A DNA stretch of 64,000 bases from Clostridium grantii DSM 8605 (GCF_900129965.1 NZ_FQXM01000023.1:6188-70187); one strand, 5' to 3'. Shown: positions 16,606 through 25,579, counted from the first letter of the stretch. Notes: generated by a model not told the origin, from the letters alone. Translations and numbers: made by a program.

Positions 16606-17715
16606 TTGTTTGAGAAATTAACCATAAATAAAAAATTAAGAAGCCATTTAGACTTTGTGCTAATAACTGTGACAATAATTATAGTTTTATTTGGATGCTT
16701 AAATATTAACAGTGCTTTAAAAACAATGTATTATGCAAAATTGCAATTTAATTGGTTATTGCTGAGTTTAGCAGTGGTTTATTTTACGCTACTAGTTGAT
16801 TATAAGTTGATTAAAAACTATGTTCCAATTATATATTGGACTGGAGTTTTTTTGTTGGTTCTTAATGATTTTGTTTTAGGAAAAACAACAAAAGGTGCAA
16901 CAGCTTGGATAAGTATTGGATCTAGGGCTATTCAACCTTCTGAATTTGCAAAATTAGGCATGATTTTAATGTTAGCCTTACTGCTAGAACAAATGGAAGG
17001 AAAAATAAATGAACCAAAAAACTTTTTTAAATTAGTTTTTTACGCTTTTATTCCAATGTCTTTAATAGTAATTCAACCAGATATGGGTATGACTATGGTA
17101 AGTTTTTTTATTGTGTTAGGAATATTCTTTATTTTTGGTTTGGATTTGAAGGTTATAATTGGTGGATTTGTAGGAATAATTGGACTAGTACTTGCTCTTT
17201 GGAATTCTTCTATTATGCCTGCATATTGGAAAACTAGGTTAACATCTTTCTTAACTCCAGAGGAATTTAGCCAAGGAGCTACTTTTCAATTACAACAGTC
17301 TTTGATTGGAATAGGTTCAGGAAAGTTGTTTGGTGAAGGCTATGGCCAAGGAGTTCAATTAGAAGGTAATCTTATCCCAGAAGCATTTACAGATTTTATA
17401 TTTGCCGTTGTAGCAGAAGAGTGGGGGTTTATAGGTACTTTATTCCTTCTTACTTTATATGGAATTCTAATTTATAGAATGATAAAAATAGCTAAGGAAT
17501 CTGGAGATTTATTTGGATCAGTTGTAGCTATAGGGGTGGTTTCGACTTTTGTTTTTTCTTTAATACAAAATATAGGTATGACAATTGGTTTAATGCCAGT
17601 TACTGGAATTACTTTGCCGTTAATGAGTTATGGGGGAAGTTCTTTATTGTCAAATTATATTGGAATTGCATTGGTTCTGAACATTGGAATGAGAAGGAAA
17701 AAAATAATATTCTAG
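16606..17715 (+). CDS. rodA: RodA-type SEDS glycosyltransferase
   Basis: Peptidoglycan polymerase of the SEDS family, partner of PBP2. TTG start seven bases after ggaggga; 369 residues with about ten membrane segments. Family signs are GATAWISIGSRAIQPSEFAKLGMIL, the QPDMGM region, GEGYGQGVQLEGNLIPEAFTDFIFAVVAEEWGF and the terminal GITLPLMSYGGSSLLSNYIGI. Neighbours (mre, min, mrdA) support RodA rather than FtsW or SpoVE. Confidence 0.95.
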   Translation: MFEKLTINKKLRSHLDFVLITVTIIIVLFGCLNINSALKTMYYAKLQFNWLLLSLAVVYFTLLVDYKLIKNYVPIIYWTGVFLLVLNDFVLGKTTKGATAWISIGSRAIQPSEFAKLGMILMLALLLEQMEGKINEPKNFFKLVFYAFIPMSLIVIQPDMGMTMVSFFIVLGIFFIFGLDLKVIIGGFVGIIGLVLALWNSSIMPAYWKTRLTSFLTPEEFSQGATFQLQQSLIGIGSGKLFGEGYGQGVQLEGNLIPEAFTDFIFAVVAEEWGFIGTLFLLTLYGILIYRMIKIAKESGDLFGSVVAIGVVSTFVFSLIQNIGMTIGLMPVTGITLPLMSYGGSSLLSNYIGIALVLNIGMRRKKIIF

Positions 17716-17726
17716 GGGGATTAATT

Positions 17727-18104
17727 GTGAAAATTGCTTTAGTAGCACATGATGGAAAAAAAGATGAATTAATTGATTTTGTAAAAAGGTATAAGAATGT
17801 TTTTGAACAGCATGAATTATTCGCAACTGGAACAACAGGTACAAGAATAAATGAAGCTACAGGACTTAGTATCACTAGATTTTTATCAGGACCTCTTGGA
17901 GGAGACCAACAAATTGGAGCAGCAGTAGCTACAGGTCAAATGAATATTATTATATTTTTAAGAGATCCATTAACAGCACAACCACACGAACCAGATGTAA
18001 GTGCTTTACTAAGAATATGCGATGTACACTGTGTCCCATTAGCAACAAATTTGGGGTCAGCTGAAGTTGTAGTTAAAGCACTTATAACAACAAGAGAAGT
18101 TTAG
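17727..18104 (+). CDS. mgsA: methylglyoxal synthase
   Basis: Converts dihydroxyacetone phosphate to methylglyoxal and phosphate. GTG start after aggggga; 125 residues. The phosphate-binding GTTGTR, the SGPLGGDQQIGA loop and DPLTAQPHEPDVSALLRICD (with catalytic Asp) are intact. In clostridia it commonly follows rodA, as here, eleven bases downstream. A terminator follows directly. Confidence 0.96.
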   Translation: MKIALVAHDGKKDELIDFVKRYKNVFEQHELFATGTTGTRINEATGLSITRFLSGPLGGDQQIGAAVATGQMNIIIFLRDPLTAQPHEPDVSALLRICDVHCVPLATNLGSAEVVVKALITTREV

Positions 18105-18106
18105 TT

Positions 18107-18129
18107 AAAGAGCCTTAGGCTCTTTTTTT
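18107..18129 (+). terminator. terminator after mgsA
   Basis: AAAGAGCC (18107-18114), TTA loop, GGCTCTTT, then T residues. Confidence 0.88.
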
Positions 18130-18189
18130 ATTGCATATAAATTGACTTTTCTAAATATATATATATTAGAACTTAAACAGGAGGATTTT

Positions 18190-18690
18190 ATGAGCCACTA
18201 CAATACTGAATATGAAAACTACTATAGAAATTTAACTGGCACCAATACTTTGGAAATAAAAGGTAAAAAAACAAATAATAAATTGCATTTAGGGTCTGGT
18301 ATAGGAAGTAATAAATCTATTGGTAAAAGAATTATTCAGGAATTTGCAGGAACTTTAATTTTATTTTTGTTAGTGATAGCAAGTAAATCTTTTTCTACCC
18401 CTAGGACTATTTCTACATATAATTATTGTAAGACAATTGTTAATGAAAGTTATGATTTCAAAGCAATAGAATTGAAGGCACAAGAAATTATAAGTGATCC
18501 TTCAAAAATAAATATAACATCTAAAATTGAAATTTGGCTTAATAATTTAAAAAGTAAAACATTAGAAATAGAGCCTATATTGAATAACATAAAGGAAAAG
18601 TTCAATTTATCAAGTGATAGCTTAATTACATATATTGAGTATAAAGAAAATTTATTCTTAGTTATAGGGCTATCGGGGGTTATTAATTGA
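18190..18690 (+). CDS. SpoIVFA-like membrane protein without a peptidase domain
   Basis: A 166-residue protein starting after aggaggatttt. A cytoplasmic N-terminus (about 1-45) is followed by one membrane helix (IIQEFAGTLILFLLVIASK) and an extracytoplasmic helical part. Position and topology, directly upstream of and overlapping a SpoIVFB-like protease, match SpoIVFA, the regulator that holds SpoIVFB inactive during sporulation. The M23-like C-terminal domain of Bacillus SpoIVFA is missing. The assignment rests mostly on context. Confidence 0.65.
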   Translation: MSHYNTEYENYYRNLTGTNTLEIKGKKTNNKLHLGSGIGSNKSIGKRIIQEFAGTLILFLLVIASKSFSTPRTISTYNYCKTIVNESYDFKAIELKAQEIISDPSKINITSKIEIWLNNLKSKTLEIEPILNNIKEKFNLSSDSLITYIEYKENLFLVIGLSGVIN

Positions 18691-19604
18691 TTAAAATAAA
18701 TAAGCTATTTATACCATATATAGTATTACTTATTATATTAGGATTTAAAGGGAGCATGTTTATTTCTTTGTTTTTTGTTATATGTCATGAATATGTTCAT
18801 TATTTAGCAGCAAAAAGATATGGATTTAATGGTTTTTATATCGAAATTATGCCCATTGGAACCCTGCTAAAGTTAAAAGATTTAAATGATGCAGAACCTA
18901 TGGAAGATTTAGTAATATCATTAGCTGGTCCCATGTTTAATATTTGTTGTGGACTGATTTTTTTTGTAATGAATCATTATTATAAATCAGAATTTTTAAT
19001 ACAACTTTATTTGACTAATTTTTCTTTAGGCATCTTTAATCTTATTCCTGCATTCCCTTTGGATGGAGGAAGGATATGTAGAGATATTTTAGCGAGAAGA
19101 ACAATTTATAAAGAAGCTAATAGTATAGTAGTAGGGCTAAGTCAAATTATTGGTGTTTCATTTTTATTTGCTTTTTCGTTTTTGATGTTGTTTGAAGTAG
19201 ATAATTTATCTATATGTGTAATGGGTATATTTATTTTATATGCTTCTTATAAAGAAAAAGAAAGGATTGTTTATATTATTATGGCTGATATTATTAAGAA
19301 GAAAGTAAGGTTTTTAGACAAAGGGTACATTGAAAACAAAAGCATATCCATTAATTATAAGGAAGATTTACTGAAAGCAATGAGTATTTTGGATAAAAAT
19401 AAGTACAATATATTCATTGTATTAGATGATGATATGAAGTATTTTGGAATGATATATGAAGAAGAGGTAATATCTGCTTTAAAATCAAATGGAAATATTT
19501 CTATAGAACAGTATATTCTTTTGTCAAAAAAAGAAAGTAATGAAGACTTATGTAAACTTTCTGAAAAAGCTATAGAAGAGTGGGAGCAATGGTCTGAAAA
19601 CTAA
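18687..19604 (+). CDS. SpoIVFB-like M50 intramembrane metalloprotease
   Basis: Polytopic membrane protease, 305 residues, TTG start overlapping the stop of the upstream gene. The zinc site HEYVH (about residues 34-38) and the second metal ligand in NLIPAFPLDGGRI (about 115-127) are intact. The C-terminal third (about 195-280) resembles the CBS-domain region of SpoIVFB, which senses ATP. SpoIVFB cleaves pro-sigma-K in the mother cell; whether sigma-K is the substrate here cannot be read. Supports a spore-forming host. Confidence 0.88.
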   Translation: MIKINKLFIPYIVLLIILGFKGSMFISLFFVICHEYVHYLAAKRYGFNGFYIEIMPIGTLLKLKDLNDAEPMEDLVISLAGPMFNICCGLIFFVMNHYYKSEFLIQLYLTNFSLGIFNLIPAFPLDGGRICRDILARRTIYKEANSIVVGLSQIIGVSFLFAFSFLMLFEVDNLSICVMGIFILYASYKEKERIVYIIMADIIKKKVRFLDKGYIENKSISINYKEDLLKAMSILDKNKYNIFIVLDDDMKYFGMIYEEEVISALKSNGNISIEQYILLSKKESNEDLCKLSEKAIEEWEQWSEN

Positions 19605-19618
19605 AAAAGTCTTTGTTC

Positions 19619-19646
19619 TTTACTTTTATAAACATTATGATAAAAT
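19619..19646 (+). promoter_or_regulatory. candidate promoter upstream of the radical SAM pair
   Basis: TTTACT (19619-19624), 16 bases, TAAAAT (19641-19646), ahead of the aggagg site of the next gene. Confidence 0.45.
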
Positions 19647-19678
19647 AAGGAATGTAACTAAACATAGGAGGATGAATA

Positions 19679-21544
19679 ATGAACAGAGTATCTGATGATA
19701 TACTATTTAAGGTTGAGAAACCTGCAAGATATATTGGAGGAGAGCTGAATTCTTGTATAAAGGATAAAGAAAAAGTAGATATACGATATGCTTTTTGTTT
19801 TCCCGATGTATATGAAGTAGGAATGTCTCATCTAGGAACAAAAATTTTATACTATACATTAAATCAAAGAGAAGACACATATGCTGAAAGAGCTTATGCA
19901 CCATGGCCTGACATGGAAGCAGAAATGAGGAAAAATAATATTCCTATGTTCACTTTGGAAACTAAAGATTCAATAAAAGAATTTGATTTTGTGTCTTTTA
20001 CACTGCAGTATGAAATGAGTTATACAAATATTTTAAATATGCTAAATTTAGCTGATATAAATATAAGAGCTTCTCAAAGAACAGAAGATGACCCTATTGT
20101 TTTATGCGGAGGACCTTGTGCTTATAATCCAGAACCTTTACATGATATAGTAGATATATTTGCTTTAGGAGAAGGAGAAGAGCAGTTAGATCAATTAATG
20201 GATTTGTACAAAGAGTGTAAAGCAAAAAAGCTTACTAAAAAAGAATTTTTAAGAAAATCAACTAGTATTAAAGGAATTTATATTCCTAGTTTATATGAAA
20301 CAACTTACAATGAAGATAATACTATAAAAGAGTTCAAGCCATTATATGAAGATGTTCCAGCAGTTGTTACTAAAGCATTTATTACTGATTTTAATGAAGT
20401 TGATTTTCCAGATAAATTATTAGTTCCATACATTGAAGTAGTTCATGATAGAGTAACTCTTGAAACCTTCCGTGGATGTACAAGAGGCTGTAGATTCTGC
20501 CAAGCAGGGATGATTTATAGACCACTTAGGGAAAAGAAAGCAGAAAAGTTACTTGAACAATCTGAAGAACTAATAAAAGCTACGGGATATGATGAAGTTT
20601 CATTAGTATCTTTGAGCATTTGTGATTATTCAGATATTGAAAATTTAGTATTTTCTTTAGTAGAAAAACATAGCGATAATAAAGTAGGGGTTTCACTTCC
20701 GTCTATTAGAATAGATTCTTTTTCTGTTGATTTGGTAAAAGAGATTCAAAAGGTTAGAAAAACTGGATTAACCTTTGCGCCAGAGGCAGGTTCTCAAAGA
20801 ATGAGAGATATTATTAATAAAGGAGTAACAGAGGAAAATTTAATGGAATCATCAATAGCAGCATTTAAAGCAGGATGGTCTACTATTAAACTTTACTTTA
20901 TGATTGGACTTCCTTATGAAAGAGAAGAAGATGTGCTTGGTATTGCTGACCTTGGCAAAAAAGTAGTAGCACAATATTATAGTGTACCTAAAGAAGAAAG
21001 AAAAAAAGGATTAAAGGTTAATCTTTCTAGTGCGATTTTTGTACCTAAAGCATTCACTCCATTCCAATGGGCAGCACAAGATAGAATGGATGTAACGAAA
21101 GAAAAAATTAAACTTATTAGAAATGCAGTTAATAAGGATAAACCAATAAATTATAATTGGCATGAATCACCAGTAAGTTATCTTGAAGCTATTTTTGCTA
21201 GAGGTGATAGAAGACTTTGTGATGTTTTAGTAAAAGCCTTCGAAAAAGGTGCTAAATTTGATGGATGGGGAGAACATTTTAAATTTAATATTTGGAGAGA
21301 AGCTTTAGAAGAATGTGGAGTGGATGGAGACTTTTATGCTCATAGAGAAAGATCTTATGAGGAAGTATTTCCATGGGATTTCATTGATATAGGTGTTACT
21401 AAAGAATTCTTGATAAAAGAGAATGAAAAAGCTAAAAATGAAGAACTTACAATGGATTGCAGAGGCGACTGCCAAAGTTGCGGTGTAAATACTAATGAAA
21501 ACTTTAGAAATGGAGTGTGCTTTGAAAATGCGATATCTAATTAA
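19679..21544 (+). CDS. B12-binding-type radical SAM protein, TIGR03960 family
   Basis: A 621-residue protein with aggagg site. An N-terminal region resembling a B12-binding fold (CFPDVYEVGMSHLGTKILYY, then LCGGPCAYNPEPL) precedes the radical SAM core with the iron-sulfur motif in FRGCTRGCRFCQAGMIYRP (near residues 262-280). A Cys-rich tail follows (CRGDCQSCGVN). TIGR03960 proteins nearly always sit next to a TIGR03936 partner between rodA and rplU, as here. The substrate is unknown; an RNA or ribosome modification role is often guessed from context. Confidence 0.9.
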   Translation: MNRVSDDILFKVEKPARYIGGELNSCIKDKEKVDIRYAFCFPDVYEVGMSHLGTKILYYTLNQREDTYAERAYAPWPDMEAEMRKNNIPMFTLETKDSIKEFDFVSFTLQYEMSYTNILNMLNLADINIRASQRTEDDPIVLCGGPCAYNPEPLHDIVDIFALGEGEEQLDQLMDLYKECKAKKLTKKEFLRKSTSIKGIYIPSLYETTYNEDNTIKEFKPLYEDVPAVVTKAFITDFNEVDFPDKLLVPYIEVVHDRVTLETFRGCTRGCRFCQAGMIYRPLREKKAEKLLEQSEELIKATGYDEVSLVSLSICDYSDIENLVFSLVEKHSDNKVGVSLPSIRIDSFSVDLVKEIQKVRKTGLTFAPEAGSQRMRDIINKGVTEENLMESSIAAFKAGWSTIKLYFMIGLPYEREEDVLGIADLGKKVVAQYYSVPKEERKKGLKVNLSSAIFVPKAFTPFQWAAQDRMDVTKEKIKLIRNAVNKDKPINYNWHESPVSYLEAIFARGDRRLCDVLVKAFEKGAKFDGWGEHFKFNIWREALEECGVDGDFYAHRERSYEEVFPWDFIDIGVTKEFLIKENEKAKNEELTMDCRGDCQSCGVNTNENFRNGVCFENAISN

Positions 21545-22232
21545 GTTTACTAAAGAAGGTGAAATTAAATTTGTTGGACATTTAGAGCTTATGAGAACTA
21601 TCCAGAGAACTGTTAGAAGAAGTGAAATTCCAGCAGAATATTCTCGTGGATTTAACCCTCATTTAGTAATGTCTTTAGCACAACCTTTGTCTGTTGGGGT
21701 TTATTCGGTAGGGGAATATATGGATTTGTCTTTAGCAGAAGAAATGGAAATAGAGGATTTAATTAATTCTTTAAACCAAAGTTCTCCAAATAGTATGAGA
21801 TTTTTAGATGCAACAAAAATTGAAGAGTTTATAAATGTAAAGAAAAAGCCTCAAGCTATGGCAGCTGTTGAAATGGCTAGTTATAGGATTAAAATAAAAA
21901 TTAAAGATAGTGTTAAAACAGAAGAACAAATAAAAAAATTAGTAAAAGAAACAGAATGGAATATTGTAAAGAAGTCTAAAAAGACTACAAAAGAGGTTAA
22001 TATAAAGCCTTTGATTCATAAGTTTGATTTTCAATTGAAAGAAAATCAATTGATTATAGAGGTGCTTGTGGCTTGTGGTAGCGAGCAAAATTTATCGGCA
22101 AGATTACTAGCGGATTTCATTGCAGAAAATACTGATTTTGTTGATAAAGAAGCTTTTGTAGATATTTGTAGACTAGAAATGTATGCAACTAAAAAAGGGA
22201 AATTACTTCCTTTAATAGAATTTTTAAAGTAG
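21528..22232 (+). CDS. TIGR03936-family (DUF2344) partner protein
   Basis: Soluble protein of 234 residues overlapping the end of the radical SAM gene, with ggagtg upstream of the chosen ATG. The opening MRYLIKFTKEGEIKFVGHLELMRT and RAEIP-type segment RRSEIPAEYSRGFNPHLVMSL are diagnostic of DUF2344. Function unknown; the fixed association with TIGR03960 suggests that the two act on the same substrate. Confidence 0.9.
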   Translation: MRYLIKFTKEGEIKFVGHLELMRTIQRTVRRSEIPAEYSRGFNPHLVMSLAQPLSVGVYSVGEYMDLSLAEEMEIEDLINSLNQSSPNSMRFLDATKIEEFINVKKKPQAMAAVEMASYRIKIKIKDSVKTEEQIKKLVKETEWNIVKKSKKTTKEVNIKPLIHKFDFQLKENQLIIEVLVACGSEQNLSARLLADFIAENTDFVDKEAFVDICRLEMYATKKGKLLPLIEFLK

Positions 22233-22238
22233 ATATTT

Positions 22239-22273
22239 ATAAGACTCTCTGGTTTTCAACTAGAGAGTCTTAT
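22239..22273 (+). terminator. hairpin after the TIGR03936 gene
   Basis: Perfect 12-bp stem ATAAGACTCTCT / AGAGAGTCTTAT with an 11-base loop. Only a short T-tract follows, so termination may be partial. Confidence 0.6.
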
Positions 22274-22383
22274 ATTTGAGAGAAAAGCATAATGCAAACT
22301 AGAAAAAATTGCCTTTTTTATATTTACAATTTAGGTTATAATTAATATTAGTATATTTAAAATGCAATGAAGGAAGGACTTTT

Positions 22384-22992
22384 ATGAGTTTTTACACTTT
22401 TAGGGAAGATGACATGGTTTTTGTTCCTTTTGATTTATTGGCCATTGATTTCGAATTCGTATCCACTAAAGTAATTAAAAATAAGGCTAAAACCCATTTG
22501 CAAGAAATTGTAGAGGTAGGAGCAATTTTAAAAGGTGACGAAAAAGAAATTGAATATAGCACAGTAGTTAAACCTAAAACTTTCGTGAAATGTAAGGATA
22601 AAGAAAATAAGTGTGTTATGCCAAATAGGTTTACTGTTGAGGAAATTAATAATGGGACAGAATTAATAAAAGCTTTAAGTAATTTAGGTAAGCTTTACAA
22701 ACCTTATGATACAATTTGGATGTCTTGGGGCAAGGTGGAATATAGAATGATAAAAATGATTTTTGAAGACAACAAAATAAAAAATCCTTTTTTGTATGAT
22801 GATTATATTGATTTGGCGGAGGAATATAGAAAATTTTATAACCTTAAATATAAAGTATCATTAGATAAGGCTCTTAATAATTTGGATATTGAACCTGCTG
22901 GAAGACATTTAGCTTTGGAAGATTCAAAATTGTTAATAAAAATTATAATTAAAATGTTTAATGATGGATATAGTATACATAAAGAAATATGA
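22384..22992 (+). CDS. DEDDh-type exonuclease-like protein
   Basis: A 202-residue protein of the RNase T/DnaQ exonuclease fold. Asp22 and Glu24 in AIDFEF are the first acidic pair. HLALED near the C-terminus supplies the His and last Asp with the DEDDh spacing. The third acidic position, in SWGKVEYRMI, is Glu rather than Asp, an uncommon change. It resembles KapD/ERI-1-type 3'-5' exonucleases. RBS gaaggac-type site upstream. Probably not co-transcribed with the upstream pair, given the hairpin between them. Confidence 0.75.
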   Translation: MSFYTFREDDMVFVPFDLLAIDFEFVSTKVIKNKAKTHLQEIVEVGAILKGDEKEIEYSTVVKPKTFVKCKDKENKCVMPNRFTVEEINNGTELIKALSNLGKLYKPYDTIWMSWGKVEYRMIKMIFEDNKIKNPFLYDDYIDLAEEYRKFYNLKYKVSLDKALNNLDIEPAGRHLALEDSKLLIKIIIKMFNDGYSIHKEI

Positions 22993-23013
22993 GACTGATA
23001 ATGAGGTGGTTTT

Positions 23014-24459
23014 TTGGAAGAAATATTTATTGAAAGACAAGATAATAATTTGAGGATTGCTTTAAGAGAACATGGAACGCTTAAAGAATGTCTATTTGAA
23101 GAAGAATTTAGTGGACCTAGTCCAGGACAAATATATGTGGGTGTAGTTAAAGATGTAATACCAGCTTTAAATAGTGCATTTATAGATATTGGACATGAAA
23201 AGAATGCTTATATGGTGCTTAATAAAATTAATAAAAATATTAAAACCGGAGATTATATTGTGGTGGAAATCATGAAAGAAGCTTTAGGGGAGAAAGGTGC
23301 AAAAGTAACCACAAATATAAGTGTTCCAGGAAGATATGTAGTATTGATAAGTAAAAAAGGAGTTAGTTTTTCTAAAAAACTTTTAGAAGATAAAAACTAT
23401 CAAGAACATATTAAATTTAATTTATTTATGCCAAAAGAGGCAGGAGTTATGATAAGAACTAATTCTTTAAATGTTGATATAGAAGCAGTAAATGAAGAAG
23501 TTAGAAATTTGGATTTAATATATGAAAAGATTATGATAGATGGAAAACACTCCCTAAAACCTAGAATCCTATTTGATTGTGGAGGTATATTAGGTAGAAT
23601 ACTTATGGATATAATAGGTGATAATACTGGCAAGGTTGTAGTTAATAATTTAGAGGATTATAAATATATAAAAAATCATATAATAGGAAAACCGGATTTA
23701 ATAGTTGATGTAGAATTATATGAAGAAAAAGTGGATTTATTTTGTAAACATAATATAGAAAAGGAAATTCTTTCACTAAGAAATACAAAAGTACCTCTTA
23801 AAAATGGGGGGAATATTGTAATTGAAAGAACAGAAGCTATGCATGTTATCGATATAAACTCTGCATCAAATATCAATGAAAAAGATATGGAAAAAACAGC
23901 TTTTGAAACTAATCTTGAGGCTGCCAAAGAAATTTCTAAACAAATTATGTTAAGAAATCTCAGCGGAATTATTATAATTGATTTTATAAGAATGACAAAC
24001 TTCAATAATATGAAAAAAATATCAGCTGCGCTTATCGATGGTTTTAAGTATGATAAAAAGAAAACTATGATATTTCCTCCTACAAAATTGAATTTAGTTC
24101 AGATTTCAAGAAAAAGAAGAGGAAAAACAATATATGAGTATATAGAAGAGGAATGTGGTTTATGTAGAGGCAAGGGAAATAGAATAAAACTACATTATTT
24201 ACTTCATATGATGAAAAATGAGATGGTGGATATTGAAGAAAAGTTTGACTTCCAGAATATTTATATTGAATTAGATGAAATTTACAAAAAAGATGTTCAA
24301 GGGAATGTAGTTGAGTTTATAAAACAACTTAAAGCTTTTGATAAAACTGTATATGTAAATTTTATTGAAAATTTAAATAATTATAAAATAGAGCCACTTT
24401 TGTTTAATAGTCAAATAAATAAAATCAAACATCTTAAAATTTATGACTGTAATGAGTAA
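23014..24459 (+). CDS. rng: ribonuclease G
   Basis: RNase E/G family endoribonuclease, 481 residues. TTG start after GAGGTGG. Order: S1 domain (about 35-120, GQIYVGVVKDVIPALNSAFIDIG), RNase H-like region, catalytic Asp residues in VIDINSAS and IIDFIRM (about 290 and 325), and the zinc-link CGLCRGKGN (near 385). Length is that of RNase G, lacking the RNase E scaffold tail. Position before rplU is standard for clostridia. A promoter for rplU begins just after its stop. Confidence 0.95.
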   Translation: MEEIFIERQDNNLRIALREHGTLKECLFEEEFSGPSPGQIYVGVVKDVIPALNSAFIDIGHEKNAYMVLNKINKNIKTGDYIVVEIMKEALGEKGAKVTTNISVPGRYVVLISKKGVSFSKKLLEDKNYQEHIKFNLFMPKEAGVMIRTNSLNVDIEAVNEEVRNLDLIYEKIMIDGKHSLKPRILFDCGGILGRILMDIIGDNTGKVVVNNLEDYKYIKNHIIGKPDLIVDVELYEEKVDLFCKHNIEKEILSLRNTKVPLKNGGNIVIERTEAMHVIDINSASNINEKDMEKTAFETNLEAAKEISKQIMLRNLSGIIIIDFIRMTNFNNMKKISAALIDGFKYDKKKTMIFPPTKLNLVQISRKRRGKTIYEYIEEECGLCRGKGNRIKLHYLLHMMKNEMVDIEEKFDFQNIYIELDEIYKKDVQGNVVEFIKQLKAFDKTVYVNFIENLNNYKIEPLLFNSQINKIKHLKIYDCNE

Positions 24460-24466
24460 AAACTCC

Positions 24467-24495
24467 TTTACAAACTTATTTTGCTGTGATACAAT
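24467..24495 (+). promoter_or_regulatory. promoter of the rplU operon
   Basis: TTTACA (24467-24472), 17 bases, TACAAT (24490-24495). Transcription would begin near 24502, leaving about 83 bases of leader before rplU. Confidence 0.7.
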
Positions 24496-24501
24496 GGCTT
24501 T

Positions 24502-24574
24502 TGTAGGCCGCACACTCTGGGTTTAAATTTAAACATATTTTATATGTACCTTATTGTGGCGAGACTGGTTAGGG
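24502..24574 (+). promoter_or_regulatory. ribosomal protein L21 leader (candidate autoregulatory RNA)
   Basis: The leader between the promoter and the rplU ribosome site is richer in G and C than its surroundings (gtaggccgcacactctggg, gtggcgagactgg). It contains a hairpin ACATAT-TTT-ATATGT (24533-24547), and the flanking GCCGCACA and TTGTGGC can pair around it. Position and features fit the L21 leader RNA of Firmicutes, thought to be bound by L21. Not checked against a covariance model. Confidence 0.6.
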
Positions 24575-24584
24575 AGGTGTTTTA

Positions 24585-24896
24585 ATGTACGCTGTAGTAA
24601 AAACAGGTGGTAAACAATACAAAGTTCAAGAAGGCGATGTAATATTCGTTGAAAAATTGAACGTTGAAGAGGAAACAACTATTGAACTTAATGAAGTTCT
24701 TGCTGTTGGTAACGAAGGTGAATTCAAATTTGGTACTCCATTAGTTGAAGGCGCTAAAGTAGTTGCTAAAGTTTTAAAGCAAGGAAAACAGAAAAAAGTT
24801 GTTGTATTCAAGTATAGAGCTAAGCTTGACTTCAGAAAAAAGAATGGTCACAGACAACCATACACTAAATTACAAATCGAAAAAATTGAGGCGTAA
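24585..24896 (+). CDS. rplU: 50S ribosomal protein L21
   Basis: Large-subunit protein of 103 residues, RBS gggaggtg. MYAVVKTGGKQYKVQEGD at the N-terminus and the C-terminal FRKKNGHRQPYTKLQIEKI are canonical. First gene of rplU-prp-rpmA. Confidence 0.98.
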   Translation: MYAVVKTGGKQYKVQEGDVIFVEKLNVEEETTIELNEVLAVGNEGEFKFGTPLVEGAKVVAKVLKQGKQKKVVVFKYRAKLDFRKKNGHRQPYTKLQIEKIEA

Positions 24897-24901
24897 TCTT
24901 A

Positions 24902-25243
24902 ATGACTAATGTTCTGTTCAAGAAAAAAGGCGGTAATATAATATCTTTTACTGCAAATGGCCATACTGGTTTCGGCGAGGAAGGTCAGGATATTTTATGT
25001 AGTGCTGTATCTGCAATGAGCTATACTATATTAAATGGCATTATTGAAGTACTTAAAATAGATTTAGTTCAAAATATTGATTTTTTTATCCATGATGAAA
25101 GTGGATATTTAAGCATAAATTTAGAAAGTAGATCAGAAGAAGATATTGAAAAAAGTCAAGTTCTATTAAGAACTTTGCTTGTTGGTTTTGATAGTATGAA
25201 AAACTACGAAGATTATATAAAAGTAAGTATTGAGGAGGTGTAA
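24902..25243 (+). CDS. prp: ribosomal-processing cysteine protease Prp
   Basis: Cysteine protease of 113 residues (YsxB/Prp family) that removes the N-terminal extension of L27 in Firmicutes. The catalytic His lies in FTANGHTGFGEEGQDILCSAVSAM and the Cys fifteen or so residues later in the same motif. It lies between rplU and rpmA, and the adjacent L27 begins with the matching cleavage sequence. Confidence 0.94.
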   Translation: MTNVLFKKKGGNIISFTANGHTGFGEEGQDILCSAVSAMSYTILNGIIEVLKIDLVQNIDFFIHDESGYLSINLESRSEEDIEKSQVLLRTLLVGFDSMKNYEDYIKVSIEEV

Positions 25244-25245
25244 AT

Positions 25246-25548
25246 ATGTTATTGATGAACCTTCAGTTATTCGCACACAAAAAAGGTGTGGGTAGTTCTA
25301 AAAACGGAAGAGACTCTCATTCTAAAAGACTTGGTGTTAAATGTGGAGATGGACAATTTGTATTAGCAGGAAGCATTCTTGTTAGACAAAGAGGAACTAA
25401 AATCCACCCAGGAACAAATGTTGGTAGAGGCGGAGACGATACACTATTTGCTACAGTTGATGGTAAAGTTAAGTACGAAAGACTTGGTAAAGATAAGAAA
25501 AAAGCTAGTGTATATCCAGTAGATGTTGAAGCAGCAATCGCAGAATAA
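25246..25548 (+). CDS. rpmA: 50S ribosomal protein L27 with cleavable N-terminal extension
   Basis: Large-subunit protein of 100 residues, RBS gaggaggtg. The N-terminus MLLMNLQLFAHKKGVGSSKN carries the extension (NLQLF) that Prp removes between Phe and Ala, exposing AHKKG, which reaches the peptidyl-transferase centre. The rest (RQRGTKIHPGTNVGRGGDDTLFA) is canonical. A terminator follows. Confidence 0.98.
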   Translation: MLLMNLQLFAHKKGVGSSKNGRDSHSKRLGVKCGDGQFVLAGSILVRQRGTKIHPGTNVGRGGDDTLFATVDGKVKYERLGKDKKKASVYPVDVEAAIAE

Positions 25549-25553
25549 TAATT

Positions 25554-25579
25554 AGCACCCTTATTAGGGTGCTTTTTTA
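25554..25579 (+). terminator. terminator of the rplU operon
   Basis: AGCACCC (25554-25560), TTATTA loop, GGGTGCT (25567-25573), then T residues. Confidence 0.9.
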
